In this document: in pieces, positions 25,690 to 34,407 of the stretch | Numbering within the stretch: position 1 is the stretch's first letter | Layout of the letters: the number at the start of each line of letters is the position of its first letter | NCBI GenBank assembly: GCA_022843845.1 | Contig: JALHMW010000019.1 | Span: 1 to 64,000, forward strand | Direction: 5' to 3' | Source of the DNA: Archangium sp. | GTDB taxonomy: Bacteria > Myxococcota > Myxococcia > Myxococcales > Myxococcaceae | Length of the DNA: 64,000 nucleotides | The notes under the pieces: generated by a model | Told to the model about the DNA's origin: nothing | Database searches by the model: none | What the model saw: the letters and a program-made list of their open reading frames with translations, nothing else | Program-made: the position numbers and the translations under genes

Positions 25690-26867
25690 GCCCGTTTCTC
25701 AAAGCATCAGGCGTGTTCGTCGCGCTCCTGCTCACCAGTGGTGTCGTGCTCGCTTTCGAGCGCACCTCGTCGTTCCAGATGGGCCACCCGGGAGTTGGGA
25801 TGGATCTCGTCCAGACCAACAAGGAGCTCGAGGCCAAGGTCCAGGCCAACAAGGTGCCGGCTGCCTTGCCGGCCGCCTCCTCAGACGGCCAGCTCGCGGT
25901 GGACGCGTACAAGAACGTTCAGGTGCTGGGGCATCTCTCGTCAGGTGACTTCACCCGCCTGATGACAGCCATCACCACGTGGGTCGCCCCCGAGCAGGGG
26001 TGCGCCTACTGCCACGCGCCCGTGAAGGATGCCAACGGCAACCCCGAGAAGGACGAAGACGGGTACATCATCGCCGACACCAACAACCTGCACTCCGACG
26101 AGCTGTACGCCAAGCGCGTCGCGCGTCGCATGTTGCAGATGACGATGCAGATCAACGGCGAGTGGCAGCCGCACGTGAAGGCCACGGGCGTCACCTGCTA
26201 CACGTGTCATCGCGGAAACCCCGTGCCCCAGTACATCTGGTTCAACGGCACGCCGGTCGAAGGCCGGCCGATGATTGGCAGCAACGGCAGCCAGAACGGT
26301 CCCAGCCTGAAGGTCGGTCTGGCCTCGCTGCCTTCCGACTCCTTCGAGACCTACCTGCGGGGCGATGCCACGGCCAACATTCGAGTCATCTCGAAGTCGG
26401 CGCTGCCGGACGAGGCGAACGTCGCGACCGTGAAGTCGACCGAGCAGACCTACGGGCTGATGATGCACATGTCGACCTCACTCGGCGTCAACTGCACGTA
26501 CTGTCATAACAGCCGCTCGATGGCCGAGTGGAGCACCAGCCCGCCGACCCGCAACACCGCCTGGTACGGCATTCGAATGGTTCGCGAGTTGAACAGGGAA
26601 TACCTCGAGCCACTCCACGACACCTACCCGGCGAACCGTCTGGGACCGACGGGTGACGCGCCGAAGGCCAACTGCACCACCTGTCACCAGGGCGCGTTCA
26701 AGCCGTTGTTGGGCGTGAGCATGCTCAAGGACTACCAGGTGCTCGCGGCAGCCAAGACCCAGCCTGCCAAGACGCCTCCGCCTGAGCCGGCTCCCGAGGG
26801 TGCACCTGCTCCCGAGGGCGCGCCTGCTCCCGAAGGCGCCGCACCGCCGGCGCCCGCAACGCCCTGA
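25686..26867 (+). CDS. pufC: Reaction centre tetraheme cytochrome c subunit
   Basis: PufC re-reduces the photo-oxidised special pair from the periplasmic side. The 393-residue product has four CXXCH motifs: CAYCH (106-110), CYTCH (171-175), CTYCH (270-274), CTTCH (330-334). The N-terminus has a hydrophobic segment ([15 protein letters not shown]) but no cysteine lipobox, so it is probably anchored by this helix or cleaved. Many PufCs are lipoproteins. The C-terminus is a Pro/Ala/Glu repeat (APEGAP). It starts at GTG 25686, overlapping pufM. Confidence 0.95.
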   Translation: MSPFLKASGVFVALLLTSGVVLAFERTSSFQMGHPGVGMDLVQTNKELEAKVQANKVPAALPAASSDGQLAVDAYKNVQVLGHLSSGDFTRLMTAITTWVAPEQGCAYCHAPVKDANGNPEKDEDGYIIADTNNLHSDELYAKRVARRMLQMTMQINGEWQPHVKATGVTCYTCHRGNPVPQYIWFNGTPVEGRPMIGSNGSQNGPSLKVGLASLPSDSFETYLRGDATANIRVISKSALPDEANVATVKSTEQTYGLMMHMSTSLGVNCTYCHNSRSMAEWSTSPPTRNTAWYGIRMVRELNREYLEPLHDTYPANRLGPTGDAPKANCTTCHQGAFKPLLGVSMLKDYQVLAAAKTQPAKTPPPEPAPEGAPAPEGAPAPEGAAPPAPATP

Positions 26868-26878
26868 GGTGACCCTGG

Positions 26879-26904
26879 CACCCCGGCGAGCCTTCGTCGG
26901 GGTG
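26879..26904. terminator. Hairpin between convergent pufC and crtF
   Basis: CACCCCGGCGA - GCCT - TCGTCGGGGTG is an 11-bp stem with one G-U pair, 12 bp after the pufC stop and 13 bp from the crtF stop. It is placed to end both converging transcripts. The T-tract is weak (CTTCTTTC on the plus strand). Confidence 0.65.
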
Positions 26905-26916
26905 TCGACGCTTCTT

Positions 26917-28059
26917 TCAAACCGTCGCGACGATGAGCTGCGTCAGCATGGGCCGTCGGGTGCGCACGACGCGAGCGCTCGAGAACCCTGCTGCTTTGAC
27001 CATCTCGAGCAGGACCTCTCGGGTGCGTGGTCGGCCCTGCCCCATCGCATACAGATACAAGCCGAAGTAGGCGTCGCCCATGGCCTCGGCACCGGGCGTG
27101 CCCGCCATCGGCTCAGCGATGAGGAGTACGCCTCCCGGGCCCAGCGCACCTCGCGCCGCCTGGAGGATCTTCAACGCCTGCGCGTCGTCATGATCGTGAA
27201 CCACCCGGACGAGGGACGCGACGTCTGGCCCCTGCGGCAAGGTGGAGCTGAACAGATCTCCCCCCACCACGGTAACGCGCTCGCCCAGCCCGACGCTCGC
27301 CAGCCGCACCCGGGCGCGCTCTGCGACGGAAGGCAGATCGAAGAGCGTGAGTCTCAAGCCCGGCTCGCGGGCCGCCGCCTGAATGAAGGCCCCTGCGCCT
27401 CCGGCCAGGTCGAGGAGGTGACGGTGCCGGTGCAACGGGTAGGCGTCGAGGATGTCGTCGGCGATGAGCGACATCGAGCCCGCCATCAGCTCGCTGTACT
27501 CAGCCACCTGCGCGGGGGTCGATTGGTCGTTTCCTTCATGGCCCGAGTAGCTCCAGAAGCGGCGCAGCTCGGTGTCGGGCGCTTCGCGAGAGAGCAAGCC
27601 CACCGGGTCGGCGAGATCGCGGTAGAACATGGCGTGGTGCAGCACCATGTGAGTGACCGCCGGCGTCGCGACGAGCGAAGCGCCATGAATGCCCAGGCCA
27701 TACCGGTCGCGCGGCCGGCGCTCGCACAACTTCAGCGCTGTGGCGGCGTCGAGCAGTCGCTGCGCCGGCTCTGCACGAAGGCCCAGCTTTGGCGCGAGCT
27801 CGTGAACGGTCTGTGGCCCCTCCGCGAGGAACTCGAAGAGGCGCAGCCGCACTCCGGTGTACAGCACTTGCGAGTAGACGAAGCCCGCGCACAGCTCGAA
27901 CAGGGCCGCAGCCCGGCGACGCGCCACCCAGCGGAAGATCGGCAGCCGCACCGCCCAGCGGTGAAAGCGCGGGTGCGTCAGCAGGCCGTTTCGAAACCGA
28001 AACCACTTGTCGGACCAGGACTCGGGCGCGCTCACCGGCCGCTGAAGGTCATCACGCAT
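26917..28059 (-). CDS. crtF: Demethylspheroidene/hydroxyneurosporene O-methyltransferase
   Basis: CrtF methylates the 1-hydroxy group of carotenoids with SAM, giving the methoxy ends of spirilloxanthin-type pigments. The 380-residue product has an N-terminal winged-helix dimerisation domain (~residues 70-140), SAM motif LLDLAGGAGAFIQAA (~203-217), DLPSVAERARVRLA and the VVHDHDDAQALKIL block near the catalytic site. ATG 28059 was chosen; a TTG start 30 bp upstream adds only a basic tail. It is convergent with pufC and divergent from crtC. Confidence 0.92.
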   Translation of the reverse strand: MRDDLQRPVSAPESWSDKWFRFRNGLLTHPRFHRWAVRLPIFRWVARRRAAALFELCAGFVYSQVLYTGVRLRLFEFLAEGPQTVHELAPKLGLRAEPAQRLLDAATALKLCERRPRDRYGLGIHGASLVATPAVTHMVLHHAMFYRDLADPVGLLSREAPDTELRRFWSYSGHEGNDQSTPAQVAEYSELMAGSMSLIADDILDAYPLHRHRHLLDLAGGAGAFIQAAAREPGLRLTLFDLPSVAERARVRLASVGLGERVTVVGGDLFSSTLPQGPDVASLVRVVHDHDDAQALKILQAARGALGPGGVLLIAEPMAGTPGAEAMGDAYFGLYLYAMGQGRPRTREVLLEMVKAAGFSSARVVRTRRPMLTQLIVATV

Positions 28060-28163
28060 CTGGTTGCGGTTTTTGTCGTTGGCCCGCAAAGGTCAATCGC
28101 AATCGACGAACACCCTGAGAGACCTGCGACCCTCGGCGCTCCCCGCCACGAGGAGCGCGCAGC
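28060..28163. promoter_or_regulatory. Divergent crtF/crtC promoter region
   Basis: 104 bp without a gene. A degenerate PpsR-like element is present on the minus strand (CGT-N12-ACC, 28091-28108) ending in a TTGACC -35-like box towards crtF. No perfect TGT-N12-ACA site is found here. Confidence 0.35.
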
Positions 28164-29132
28164 GTGAGCCAACAACCTGCCCTCACGGCGACTGGTGCGC
28201 TGCCACGCCCTCGCGGCCTCGGCTTCGACCGCCACGTGCCGCCCCGCGGCTATGCCTGGTGGTACGTCGATGCCCTCAGTGACGATGGGGCCGACGCGCT
28301 GACCATCATCGCCTTCATCGGCAGCGTCTTCTCGCCGTACTACGCATGGGCGGGGCGCACCGACCCCGAGCATCACAACGCGCTCAACGTCGCCCTCTAT
28401 CGCAAGCGCGGGAGTCGCTGGTCGATGACCGAGCGTGGCCGTTCGGCGCTCACCCGGACCGGCGATTCGCTGCAGATCGGCCCGAGCGGCCTTCGTTTCG
28501 ACGGCGACGCGCTCGAGCTCGACATCCACGAGCGGGGCTGGCCGATCCCCCGACGGGTGCGAGGCCGGGTGCGCGTGGTGCCAGAGGTGTCAGGCGGCGA
28601 GGCCCTGGTGCTCTCGCAGTCAGGCGCGCACCACTGGTGGCCCATCGCGCCGCGCGCCCGGGTCGAGGTGCGCTTCGAAGACCCCGTCGTCAGCTGGAGC
28701 GGCACGGGCTACCTCGACGCGAACTGGGGGGCAGCGCCACTCGAAGACGACTTTCAATCGTGGACCTGGTCGCGCGCGCCGCTGAAACGTGGCGCCGCGG
28801 TGCTCTACGACGTCACGCCGCGCAACGGCCCCGCGTCCTCGATGGCGCTGCGGTTCGATGGCGGGAGCGTCGACCGCTTCGAGCCACCGCCGCGGGCCCC
28901 GCTGCCGAGCTCGCTGTTCGGCATCAGCCGGGTGACTCGAACGGAAACAGACACCAGCGTCGTGAAGACCCTCACCGACGCCCACTTCTATGCGCGCTCG
29001 GTGGTGCGCACCCGGCTGTGCGGCGAAGACGTGCTGGGCGTGCACGAGAGCCTCGAGCTCGACCGCTTCCGCACCACCTGGGCGAAGCTGATGCTGCCCT
29101 TCCGCATGCCGCGCCGCGCGAGCTGGCCATGA
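28164..29132 (+). CDS. crtC: Carotenoid 1,2-hydratase (hydroxyneurosporene synthase)
   Basis: CrtC adds water to the terminal double bond of neurosporene/lycopene-type carotenoids. The 322-residue product matches the family: RGYAWWYVDALSDDG (~29-43), FIGSVFSPYYAWAGR (~52-66) and HNALNVALY (~72), then GYLDANWGAAPLEDDF and FQSWTWSRA. It starts at GTG 28164. It is followed 46 bp later by crtD, the next enzyme in the pathway. Confidence 0.92.
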   Translation: MSQQPALTATGALPRPRGLGFDRHVPPRGYAWWYVDALSDDGADALTIIAFIGSVFSPYYAWAGRTDPEHHNALNVALYRKRGSRWSMTERGRSALTRTGDSLQIGPSGLRFDGDALELDIHERGWPIPRRVRGRVRVVPEVSGGEALVLSQSGAHHWWPIAPRARVEVRFEDPVVSWSGTGYLDANWGAAPLEDDFQSWTWSRAPLKRGAAVLYDVTPRNGPASSMALRFDGGSVDRFEPPPRAPLPSSLFGISRVTRTETDTSVVKTLTDAHFYARSVVRTRLCGEDVLGVHESLELDRFRTTWAKLMLPFRMPRRASWP

Positions 29133-29178
29133 CGACCGACGTTGGGTGCCAGGCCGCGCTCGCGCTGCGAAGCGCGTC

Positions 29179-30711
29179 ATGAAGAACGAGCACGTCATCG
29201 TGGTCGGCGCGGGCATCGGCGGGCTCGCTGCGGCGCTCGCCTTGTCGACCCGCGGCGTGCGGGTGACGGTCATCGATCGCGCGGCCCACCCCGGCGGCAA
29301 GCTGCGGCAGGTCGACGGCATCGACGCGGGCCCCACTGTCTTCACGATGAAGTGGGTCTTCGACGCGCTGTTCTCCGAAGCGGGGGAGCAGCTCGAGCAG
29401 CACCTGGAACTCGAGCCGCTCACGCTCCTGGCCCGACACGCGTGGTGCGCAGGAGGCACGCTCGACCTCTTCAGCGACGTCGCGCGCACGGCCGACGCCA
29501 TCGGCACCTTCGCGGGCGCCGCCGAGGCGAAGGGCTACCGCGCCTTCGTCGCGCGCAGCGCCGAGATCTACCGGACGTTGACGGCGCCCTACATCACCGC
29601 GGAGCGGCCGTCGTCGGTGGTCGACCTGATGCGCCGGGTCGGGCTCTCGAACCTCGGCGCGCTGCGCCGCACGATGCCCTTCAGCACCCTGTGGGACGCG
29701 CTGGGCGAGTTCTTCCACGACCCACGCCTGCGGCAGCTCTTCGCCAGGTACGCCACGTACGTCGGCTCCTCACCGCTGCAGGCGCCGGCGACGCTCATGC
29801 TGGTCTCGCACGTCGAGCAGGACGGCGTCTGGCGTCTGCGCGGTGGCATGCACGAACTCGCCCGTGCGCTGCAGCGCCTGGGTGAGGCCCGCGGCGCGAC
29901 GTACCGTTTCTCCACGAAGGTCTCGCGGTTGCTCGTCACGAACGGGCGTGTGACGGGCGCCGCCCTCGAGAACGGCGAGGCGTTGGCTGCCGATTCGGTC
30001 GTCTTCAACGGTGACGTCTCGGCGCTCGCCAGCGGCCTGTTGGGTCCAGAAGCGACGACGGGCCTCAAGCCGTCGCCGCGTCAGGGCCGCTCGTTGTCGG
30101 CGCTCACCTGGTGCGTGCGCGCACGAACGCAGGGGTTTGCGCTCCAACACCACAACGTCTTCTTCGCCGAGGACTCCCGCGAAGAGTTCGAAGCGCTATT
30201 CCGTCGTCGCGAAGTGCCCCGCGCGCCCACCGTCTCCGTCTGCGCCCAGGACCGAGTGCGCGAAGCGGGGCCCTCGCCGACGGGGCTCGAGCGCCTGCTG
30301 GTGTTGATCAACGCTCCGGCCGATGGCGATCGCACGGGCTGGGATGCGGCGGCGATCGCGGCGCACCGGGAGCGCGCGCACGAGCTGCTGCTGCGCTGCG
30401 GGCTCGAGCTGAAAGACGAAGCGGCCTCGGTCGCGACGACACCCACTGACTTCGAGCAGCTCTTCCCGGCGACGGGCGGGGCGCTCTACGGCCAGGCCAA
30501 CCATGGCTCGATGGGCAGCTTCGAGCGCCAGGGCGCGCGCGGTGGCCTCCCCGGCCTCTTCCTCGCAGGTGGCTCCGTGCACCCGGGCGCTGGGGTGCCG
30601 ATGGCGGCCATCTCTGGCCAGCTCTGCGCCGCGCGCGTCATCGCCGACGACTTCGGGCGTCGGCCAGGCAAGGGCGAGCTCACGCTCGGGGCTCTCAGAC
30701 GCGGTGTGTGA
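29179..30711 (+). CDS. crtD: 1-hydroxycarotenoid 3,4-desaturase (methoxyneurosporene dehydrogenase)
   Basis: CrtD introduces the 3,4 double bond in hydroxylated or methoxylated carotenoids. The 510-residue flavoprotein opens with an FAD-binding VIVVGAGIGGLAAALALS (~residues 5-22) and HPGGKLRQVDG, and ends with GLFLAGGSVHPGAGVPMA, the phytoene-desaturase family C-terminal FAD motif. It was assigned to CrtD rather than CrtI by context with crtC and crtF and by its internal YVGSSPLQAPATL stretch. ATG 29179 lies in frame downstream of a longer open frame. Confidence 0.88.
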   Translation: MKNEHVIVVGAGIGGLAAALALSTRGVRVTVIDRAAHPGGKLRQVDGIDAGPTVFTMKWVFDALFSEAGEQLEQHLELEPLTLLARHAWCAGGTLDLFSDVARTADAIGTFAGAAEAKGYRAFVARSAEIYRTLTAPYITAERPSSVVDLMRRVGLSNLGALRRTMPFSTLWDALGEFFHDPRLRQLFARYATYVGSSPLQAPATLMLVSHVEQDGVWRLRGGMHELARALQRLGEARGATYRFSTKVSRLLVTNGRVTGAALENGEALAADSVVFNGDVSALASGLLGPEATTGLKPSPRQGRSLSALTWCVRARTQGFALQHHNVFFAEDSREEFEALFRRREVPRAPTVSVCAQDRVREAGPSPTGLERLLVLINAPADGDRTGWDAAAIAAHRERAHELLLRCGLELKDEAASVATTPTDFEQLFPATGGALYGQANHGSMGSFERQGARGGLPGLFLAGGSVHPGAGVPMAAISGQLCAARVIADDFGRRPGKGELTLGALRRGV

Positions 30712-30817
30712 AGGTAGGTCGAACGGAAAAGCGGCGAGGCTGGAGAGGGGGCCGTATACAGGCGGTCGCTGCTCGCGTCAGTCCGGCGCCTTTCTTCTTA
30801 GCGATGGAGACTCACAC

Positions 30818-31300
30818 GTGAACGACCACGATGAACGAAACACCCTGCTCTCGACTGACGCTTCGCCGAGCCTGATGGCCCGACGCAAGACGCTCAAGGT
30901 CCTCGGCCTGGCCGCTGGTGGGCTGCTCGTCTTCCCCGCGTGCAAAGAGGAGGCAAAGGCGCCACCACCGCCGCCGGCCGCCGCGCCGCCGCCAGTCGTG
31001 AAGCCGCCCGAGGTGGTCGCGAAGCCGCCCGAGCCGGCTGCTGCTCCCGCAGCAGAGGCGCCCGCCGCCAACGCCGCTGGCGACCTCAACTGCAAAGAGA
31101 AGGCGCCGATCGACGATGCCTCGAAGCAGATGCGCCGCGCGCTGCAGTACAAGGAGAAGACGGCCGAGGCCGGCAAGAACTGCAAGGGCTGCGCGCAGTA
31201 CGAAGCCGGGAAGTACGGCGACTGCGGGGCCTGCAAGCTCTTCACGGGCGCGGTCAACCCTGAGGGGCACTGCTTGAGCTACGCGCCGAAGGCTGGCTGA
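30818..31300 (+). CDS. High-potential iron-sulfur protein (HiPIP), possibly lipid-anchored
   Basis: A HiPIP is a periplasmic [4Fe-4S] carrier that can reduce the reaction-centre cytochrome. The 160-residue product has a Tat-type leader (ARRKTLKVLGLAAGG) whose hydrophobic part ends VFPAC, a lipobox-like site instead of a plain cleavage site. A long Pro/Ala linker follows (~48-88), then the HiPIP core with ligand cysteines in CKGC, ACKLFTG and GHCLSYAPKAG. One extra Cys (GDC) is also present. It starts at GTG 30818 after GGAGA. Its core is nearly identical to the next gene's. Confidence 0.88.
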   Translation: MNDHDERNTLLSTDASPSLMARRKTLKVLGLAAGGLLVFPACKEEAKAPPPPPAAAPPPVVKPPEVVAKPPEPAAAPAAEAPAANAAGDLNCKEKAPIDDASKQMRRALQYKEKTAEAGKNCKGCAQYEAGKYGDCGACKLFTGAVNPEGHCLSYAPKAG

Positions 31301-31328
31301 GGCGCAAGCCAGGGCGAGCGAAGGAGAC

Positions 31329-31356
31329 GCGCTGGGGTTCGCCCCGGCGCTTTTTT
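31329..31356 (+). terminator. Rho-independent terminator after the first HiPIP gene
   Basis: GCGCTGGGG-TTCG-CCCCGGCGC, a 9-bp stem with a UUCG tetraloop (one G-U pair), followed by TTTTTT at 31351-31356. It is a textbook intrinsic terminator, so the two HiPIP genes are probably separate transcription units. Confidence 0.9.
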
Positions 31357-31494
31357 CGTTCAGCAGCCCGAGCAGGGCGGCCCGAGGCAATCTCCCGGGT
31401 CACAAAATAAAGCTGAAGGCATGCCGTCCCTCTATATTGCCGCGAATCGGCGCTGCGTTGCGCCAATCCTCACCCCCGACGTCGGAGAACACAC

Positions 31495-31920
31495 GTGAAC
31501 GATAGCAATGATGGAAACACCCTGATCGGCCGCCGCCAGACCCTCAAGGCCCTTGGACTCACCGCAGGTGGCCTCGTCGTCCTCTCGGGTTTCAGGGAAG
31601 CGCTTGCCGCTCCTCCGGCAGCCAAGGCCGCTGCGGTCGACGCGGGTCAACCGGCCGCCGCGAAGGCCGCCGTCGATGCAGGCCAGCCCGCCGCCGCCAA
31701 CACCCTCAACTGCAAAGAGAAGGCGCCGATCGACGACGCCTCGAAGCAGATGCGCCGCGCGCTCCAGTACAAAGAGAAGTCTGCCGAGGCCGGGAAGAAC
31801 TGTAAGGGCTGCGCGCAGTTCGAAGCCGCGAAGTACGGCGATTGCGGCGCGTGCAAGCTCTTCACGGGCGCGGTCAACCCCGAGGGCTACTGCCTGAGCT
31901 ACGCGCCCAAGGCTGGCTGA
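31495..31920 (+). CDS. High-potential iron-sulfur protein (HiPIP), soluble periplasmic form
   Basis: 141 residues, paralogue of the preceding gene. The Tat leader is GRRQTLKALGLTAGG, ending in an ordinary signal-peptidase site (ALAAPPAAK) rather than a cysteine. The linker is Ala/Asp/Gln repeats (AAVDAGQPAA). The core shares a stretch almost residue-for-residue with the first copy (NCKEKAPIDDASKQMRRALQ, then CKGC, ACKLFTG, GYCLSYAPKAG). The duplication therefore gives one possibly tethered and one diffusible donor for PufC. It starts at GTG 31495. Confidence 0.9.
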   Translation: MNDSNDGNTLIGRRQTLKALGLTAGGLVVLSGFREALAAPPAAKAAAVDAGQPAAAKAAVDAGQPAAANTLNCKEKAPIDDASKQMRRALQYKEKSAEAGKNCKGCAQFEAAKYGDCGACKLFTGAVNPEGYCLSYAPKAG

Positions 31921-31943
31921 CGTCATCGACGTTCTGAAGGTTC

Positions 31944-31981
31944 GAGGCGCTGGGTTCCCACCCTGGCGCCTCTCTCTTTTT
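31944..31981. terminator. Terminator after the second HiPIP gene
   Basis: GAGGCGC (31944-31950) pairs with GCGCCTC (31966-31972), with an imperfect GGG/CCC extension inside, followed by TCTCTTTTT. It sits between convergent HiPIP-2 and orf95 and could serve both. Confidence 0.7.
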
Positions 31982-31983
31982 CG

Positions 31984-32271
31984 TCACCCCTCGCGTCGCG
32001 CCAGCCGCACCTTCAAGTCGTAGAGGTGGGCCGGGAAAGACGCCGCGAGGAAGAGGACGATGATCTCGGGCGCCGCGCCAACGAGGGCCGCGCGCAGGGC
32101 CAGCATCAACAGCACCCCAGCGCCGACCGGCCCGACGAGCTCCGAGAAGGCCAGCGGCCGCTGCTTCGAGCGCAACCACAGAGCGATCAGCAACACCTCG
32201 AGCGCGACGATCGCCAGGACGACGTCGATGGCGCGCCCGCTGGCGAGGAAGCGAGCCAGCCACTCGCTCAC
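31984..32271 (-). CDS. Small membrane protein (95 aa) coupled to bchP
   Basis: The start is GTG 32271, overlapping the bchP stop (GTGA), which gives 95 residues starting MSEWLARFLASGRAIDVVLA. There are three hydrophobic segments (~13-35, 45-65, 68-82) and a basic C-terminus (YDLKVRLARREG). I recognise no family. The overlap suggests it is made with geranylgeranyl reductase and could help membrane association of the late pigment enzymes; that is inference. Confidence 0.6.
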   Translation of the reverse strand: MSEWLARFLASGRAIDVVLAIVALEVLLIALWLRSKQRPLAFSELVGPVGAGVLLMLALRAALVGAAPEIIVLFLAASFPAHLYDLKVRLARREG

Positions 32272-33449
32272 GTGGCGCCGAAGCCGAACAGATGCGCGAC
32301 GTCTTTGAAGAAGATGCGCACATGCGAGGCGGGCCGCGACCTGGCGAGCTCCTTGTTCATGTAGGCCTGCCACGTGAGGTACTGCACGTCCGGGTCCCTG
32401 CACATGGCCACGAAGCGCTCGCGGCGTTTGTCGTTGGCGTACCAGAAGTACTGCATCACCCCGAGGATCCAGAAGACCCGGCCGTGCGCCTTCATGAACT
32501 TCTTTCGCGCGAGCTTGAGCGACGCCACCTTGCCCGTCTCGAGGAACGCGAGGCTGGCCTGGGCCGCGACCTCACCGCCCACCATGCCGTAGTAGATGCC
32601 TTCGCCCGACGCCGGCGCCACGACGCCTGCTGCATCTCCGGCGAGCACCACGTCTTTGCCGTTGTCCCAGCGCGAGAGCGGCTTCATGGGAATCGGAGCG
32701 CCTTCACCACGCACCAGCTTCGCGCCGCTCAGGCCCGAGAGCTCACGAAGATCGGTCACCGACTTGCGCAGCGAGAACCCCTTCTTCGCGCTGCCCGAGC
32801 CGATGCTCACCGTCTTGCCGTGCGGGAAGACCCAGCCGTAGAAGTCGGGAGAGATCTTCCCGTTGTAGACGACGTCACAGCGCGCAGCGTCGTAGCTGGC
32901 GGCGCTCGACGGGGCCTCGACGATCTCATGGTACGCGAACACGCAGGGCGGGCCCTTCTTGTTCACCTCTTGCCGGGCGACCTGGGAGAGCGCGCCGTCG
33001 GCACCGATGACTACTTTCGTCACCACCTCGCGCGCGGCGCCGCCTTCGTCCTTGAAGTGCACGTGCGTGCCGGCCTCGTCACGGCTGATGCGCTCATAGA
33101 GCCCCTTCTGCCGAACGGCGCCGTGGCGGGCGGCGCGCTCCCGGAGGAACTCGTCGAACACCTCGCGGTTGACCATGCCGACGTACCCACCCTCGACCGG
33201 CATGTCGACGCGCTTGTCCGTGGGCGACACCATGCGGGCGGCGCGAATGCGCGCGCAGATCAGCTCATCGGGAATCTCGAAGTCGCGAATCAGGCGCGGC
33301 GGAATGGCGCCACCGCACGGCTTGATGCGCCCGGCCTTGTCGAGGAGGAGCACCGACTTTCCGGCCTTCGCCAGCACGTCGGCAGCCGTCGCTCCAGCCG
33401 GGCCACCACCCACCACCACCACGTCGAAGGTCTGCTGTGTCGTGTTCAT
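32268..33449 (-). CDS. bchP: Geranylgeranyl reductase (bacteriochlorophyll side chain)
   Basis: BchP reduces the geranylgeranyl tail of bacteriochlorophyll (or GGPP) to phytyl. The 393-residue flavoprotein starts with FDVVVVGGGPAGATAADVLA (FAD motif, ~residues 8-27), GRIKPCGGAIPPRLI (~40-54) and has GADGALSQVARQ and the second FAD motif VVLAGDAAGVVAPASGEGIY (~275-294). It lies 26 bp after bchG on the minus strand; the two catalyse the last steps. Confidence 0.93.
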   Translation of the reverse strand: MNTTQQTFDVVVVGGGPAGATAADVLAKAGKSVLLLDKAGRIKPCGGAIPPRLIRDFEIPDELICARIRAARMVSPTDKRVDMPVEGGYVGMVNREVFDEFLRERAARHGAVRQKGLYERISRDEAGTHVHFKDEGGAAREVVTKVVIGADGALSQVARQEVNKKGPPCVFAYHEIVEAPSSAASYDAARCDVVYNGKISPDFYGWVFPHGKTVSIGSGSAKKGFSLRKSVTDLRELSGLSGAKLVRGEGAPIPMKPLSRWDNGKDVVLAGDAAGVVAPASGEGIYYGMVGGEVAAQASLAFLETGKVASLKLARKKFMKAHGRVFWILGVMQYFWYANDKRRERFVAMCRDPDVQYLTWQAYMNKELARSRPASHVRIFFKDVAHLFGFGAT

Positions 33450-33475
33450 GTGTTCTTTCTGGAGAGGCGGCAACG

Positions 33476-34399
33476 TCAGTGGCCCAACAGGCTGCGCATC
33501 GCGAAGGCGCTGACCATCATTCCCGACACGTAGAGCGTGGTGCCGGTCGCGTTGTAGAGCGGCGCCCGCTTGCGGGGATTTCGGAGCAGCATCGGCATCA
33601 GCGCGCCCTGCCCCAGCAGCACGCCCGCGACGATGGCGGCGTGTACCGGTTTGCCTTCGCGGGCGAGCAGCGCGACGACCACCACCTGCGGCAGCGCCAT
33701 CACTGCACAGGCCAGCGCGGTTGCGTTCTCGACGCCGAGCTGCACCGGAAGGGTGAGAATGCCCATCTTCTGATCGCCTTCGACGGCCTTGAAGTCGTTG
33801 AGCACCATGATGCCGAAGGCGCCCACGCTGTAGAGGACGGCCAGGGCGATGATGCGGTGATCGGGCATCAGCGAGGTGAGGGCCGCCGCGCCGGTGAACC
33901 AGGGCAAGCCCTCGTAGCAGAGGCCGACCGCCGTGTTGCCGAACCAGCCGTTGAGCTTGAGACGAAATGGCGGCGCGCTGTACGCCCACGCCAGCACCAG
34001 CCCGAACGCCGTCGCCGCCAGCACCCAGACGCCCAGCGCTGCACCGACCGCGAGTGACAACCCCGTCCACACGATCGCCAGGCCCAGACCCCATCGACCA
34101 GGCACACGCCCGCTGGGGATCGGCCGGTTGGGCTCGTTGATCGCGTCGACGTGGCGATCGAACCAGTCGTTCGCCGCCTGGCTGGTGCCGCAGACGAGGG
34201 GGCCAGCCAGCAGCACCGCGCCGACGATGCGCAGCCAGTTGTCGACCATGGGAACGCCCGCCGAGACCACGCCACAGGCCAGCGCCCACATCGGGGCGAA
34301 CCACGTCACCGGCTTGAGGAGCTGCAGCAGCGCGGAGGGGCGAGGCCAACTCGAAGCCGACGTGATCGGTGCGGCTCCGGCGTCAATCGCGTTTGACAT
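33476..34399 (-). CDS. bchG: Bacteriochlorophyll synthase
   Basis: BchG esterifies bacteriochlorophyllide a with geranylgeranyl or phytyl diphosphate. The 307-residue UbiA-type prenyltransferase has ~8 membrane segments, the first Asp-rich motif NDWFDRHVDAINEPNRPIPS (~residues 78-97) and the second region DFKAVEGDQKMGILTLPVQL (~200-219). ATG 34399 follows the divergent promoter at 34408-34488. It is transcribed with bchP and orf95. Confidence 0.95.
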   Translation of the reverse strand: MSNAIDAGAAPITSASSWPRPSALLQLLKPVTWFAPMWALACGVVSAGVPMVDNWLRIVGAVLLAGPLVCGTSQAANDWFDRHVDAINEPNRPIPSGRVPGRWGLGLAIVWTGLSLAVGAALGVWVLAATAFGLVLAWAYSAPPFRLKLNGWFGNTAVGLCYEGLPWFTGAAALTSLMPDHRIIALAVLYSVGAFGIMVLNDFKAVEGDQKMGILTLPVQLGVENATALACAVMALPQVVVVALLAREGKPVHAAIVAGVLLGQGALMPMLLRNPRKRAPLYNATGTTLYVSGMMVSAFAMRSLLGH

Positions 34400-34407
34400 G
34401 GGTCCAG

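Noticed and set aside
26800..28167. 455-codon plus-strand frame over crtF
   Set aside because: It is antisense to crtF, which has clear methyltransferase motifs; the plus product has low-complexity Arg/His content and no family look.
32268..34349. Single 693-codon minus-strand frame suggesting a bchG-bchP fusion
   Set aside because: The frame upstream of 33449 is an out-of-frame shadow of bchG. BchP has its own ATG and the BchG product is in another frame.
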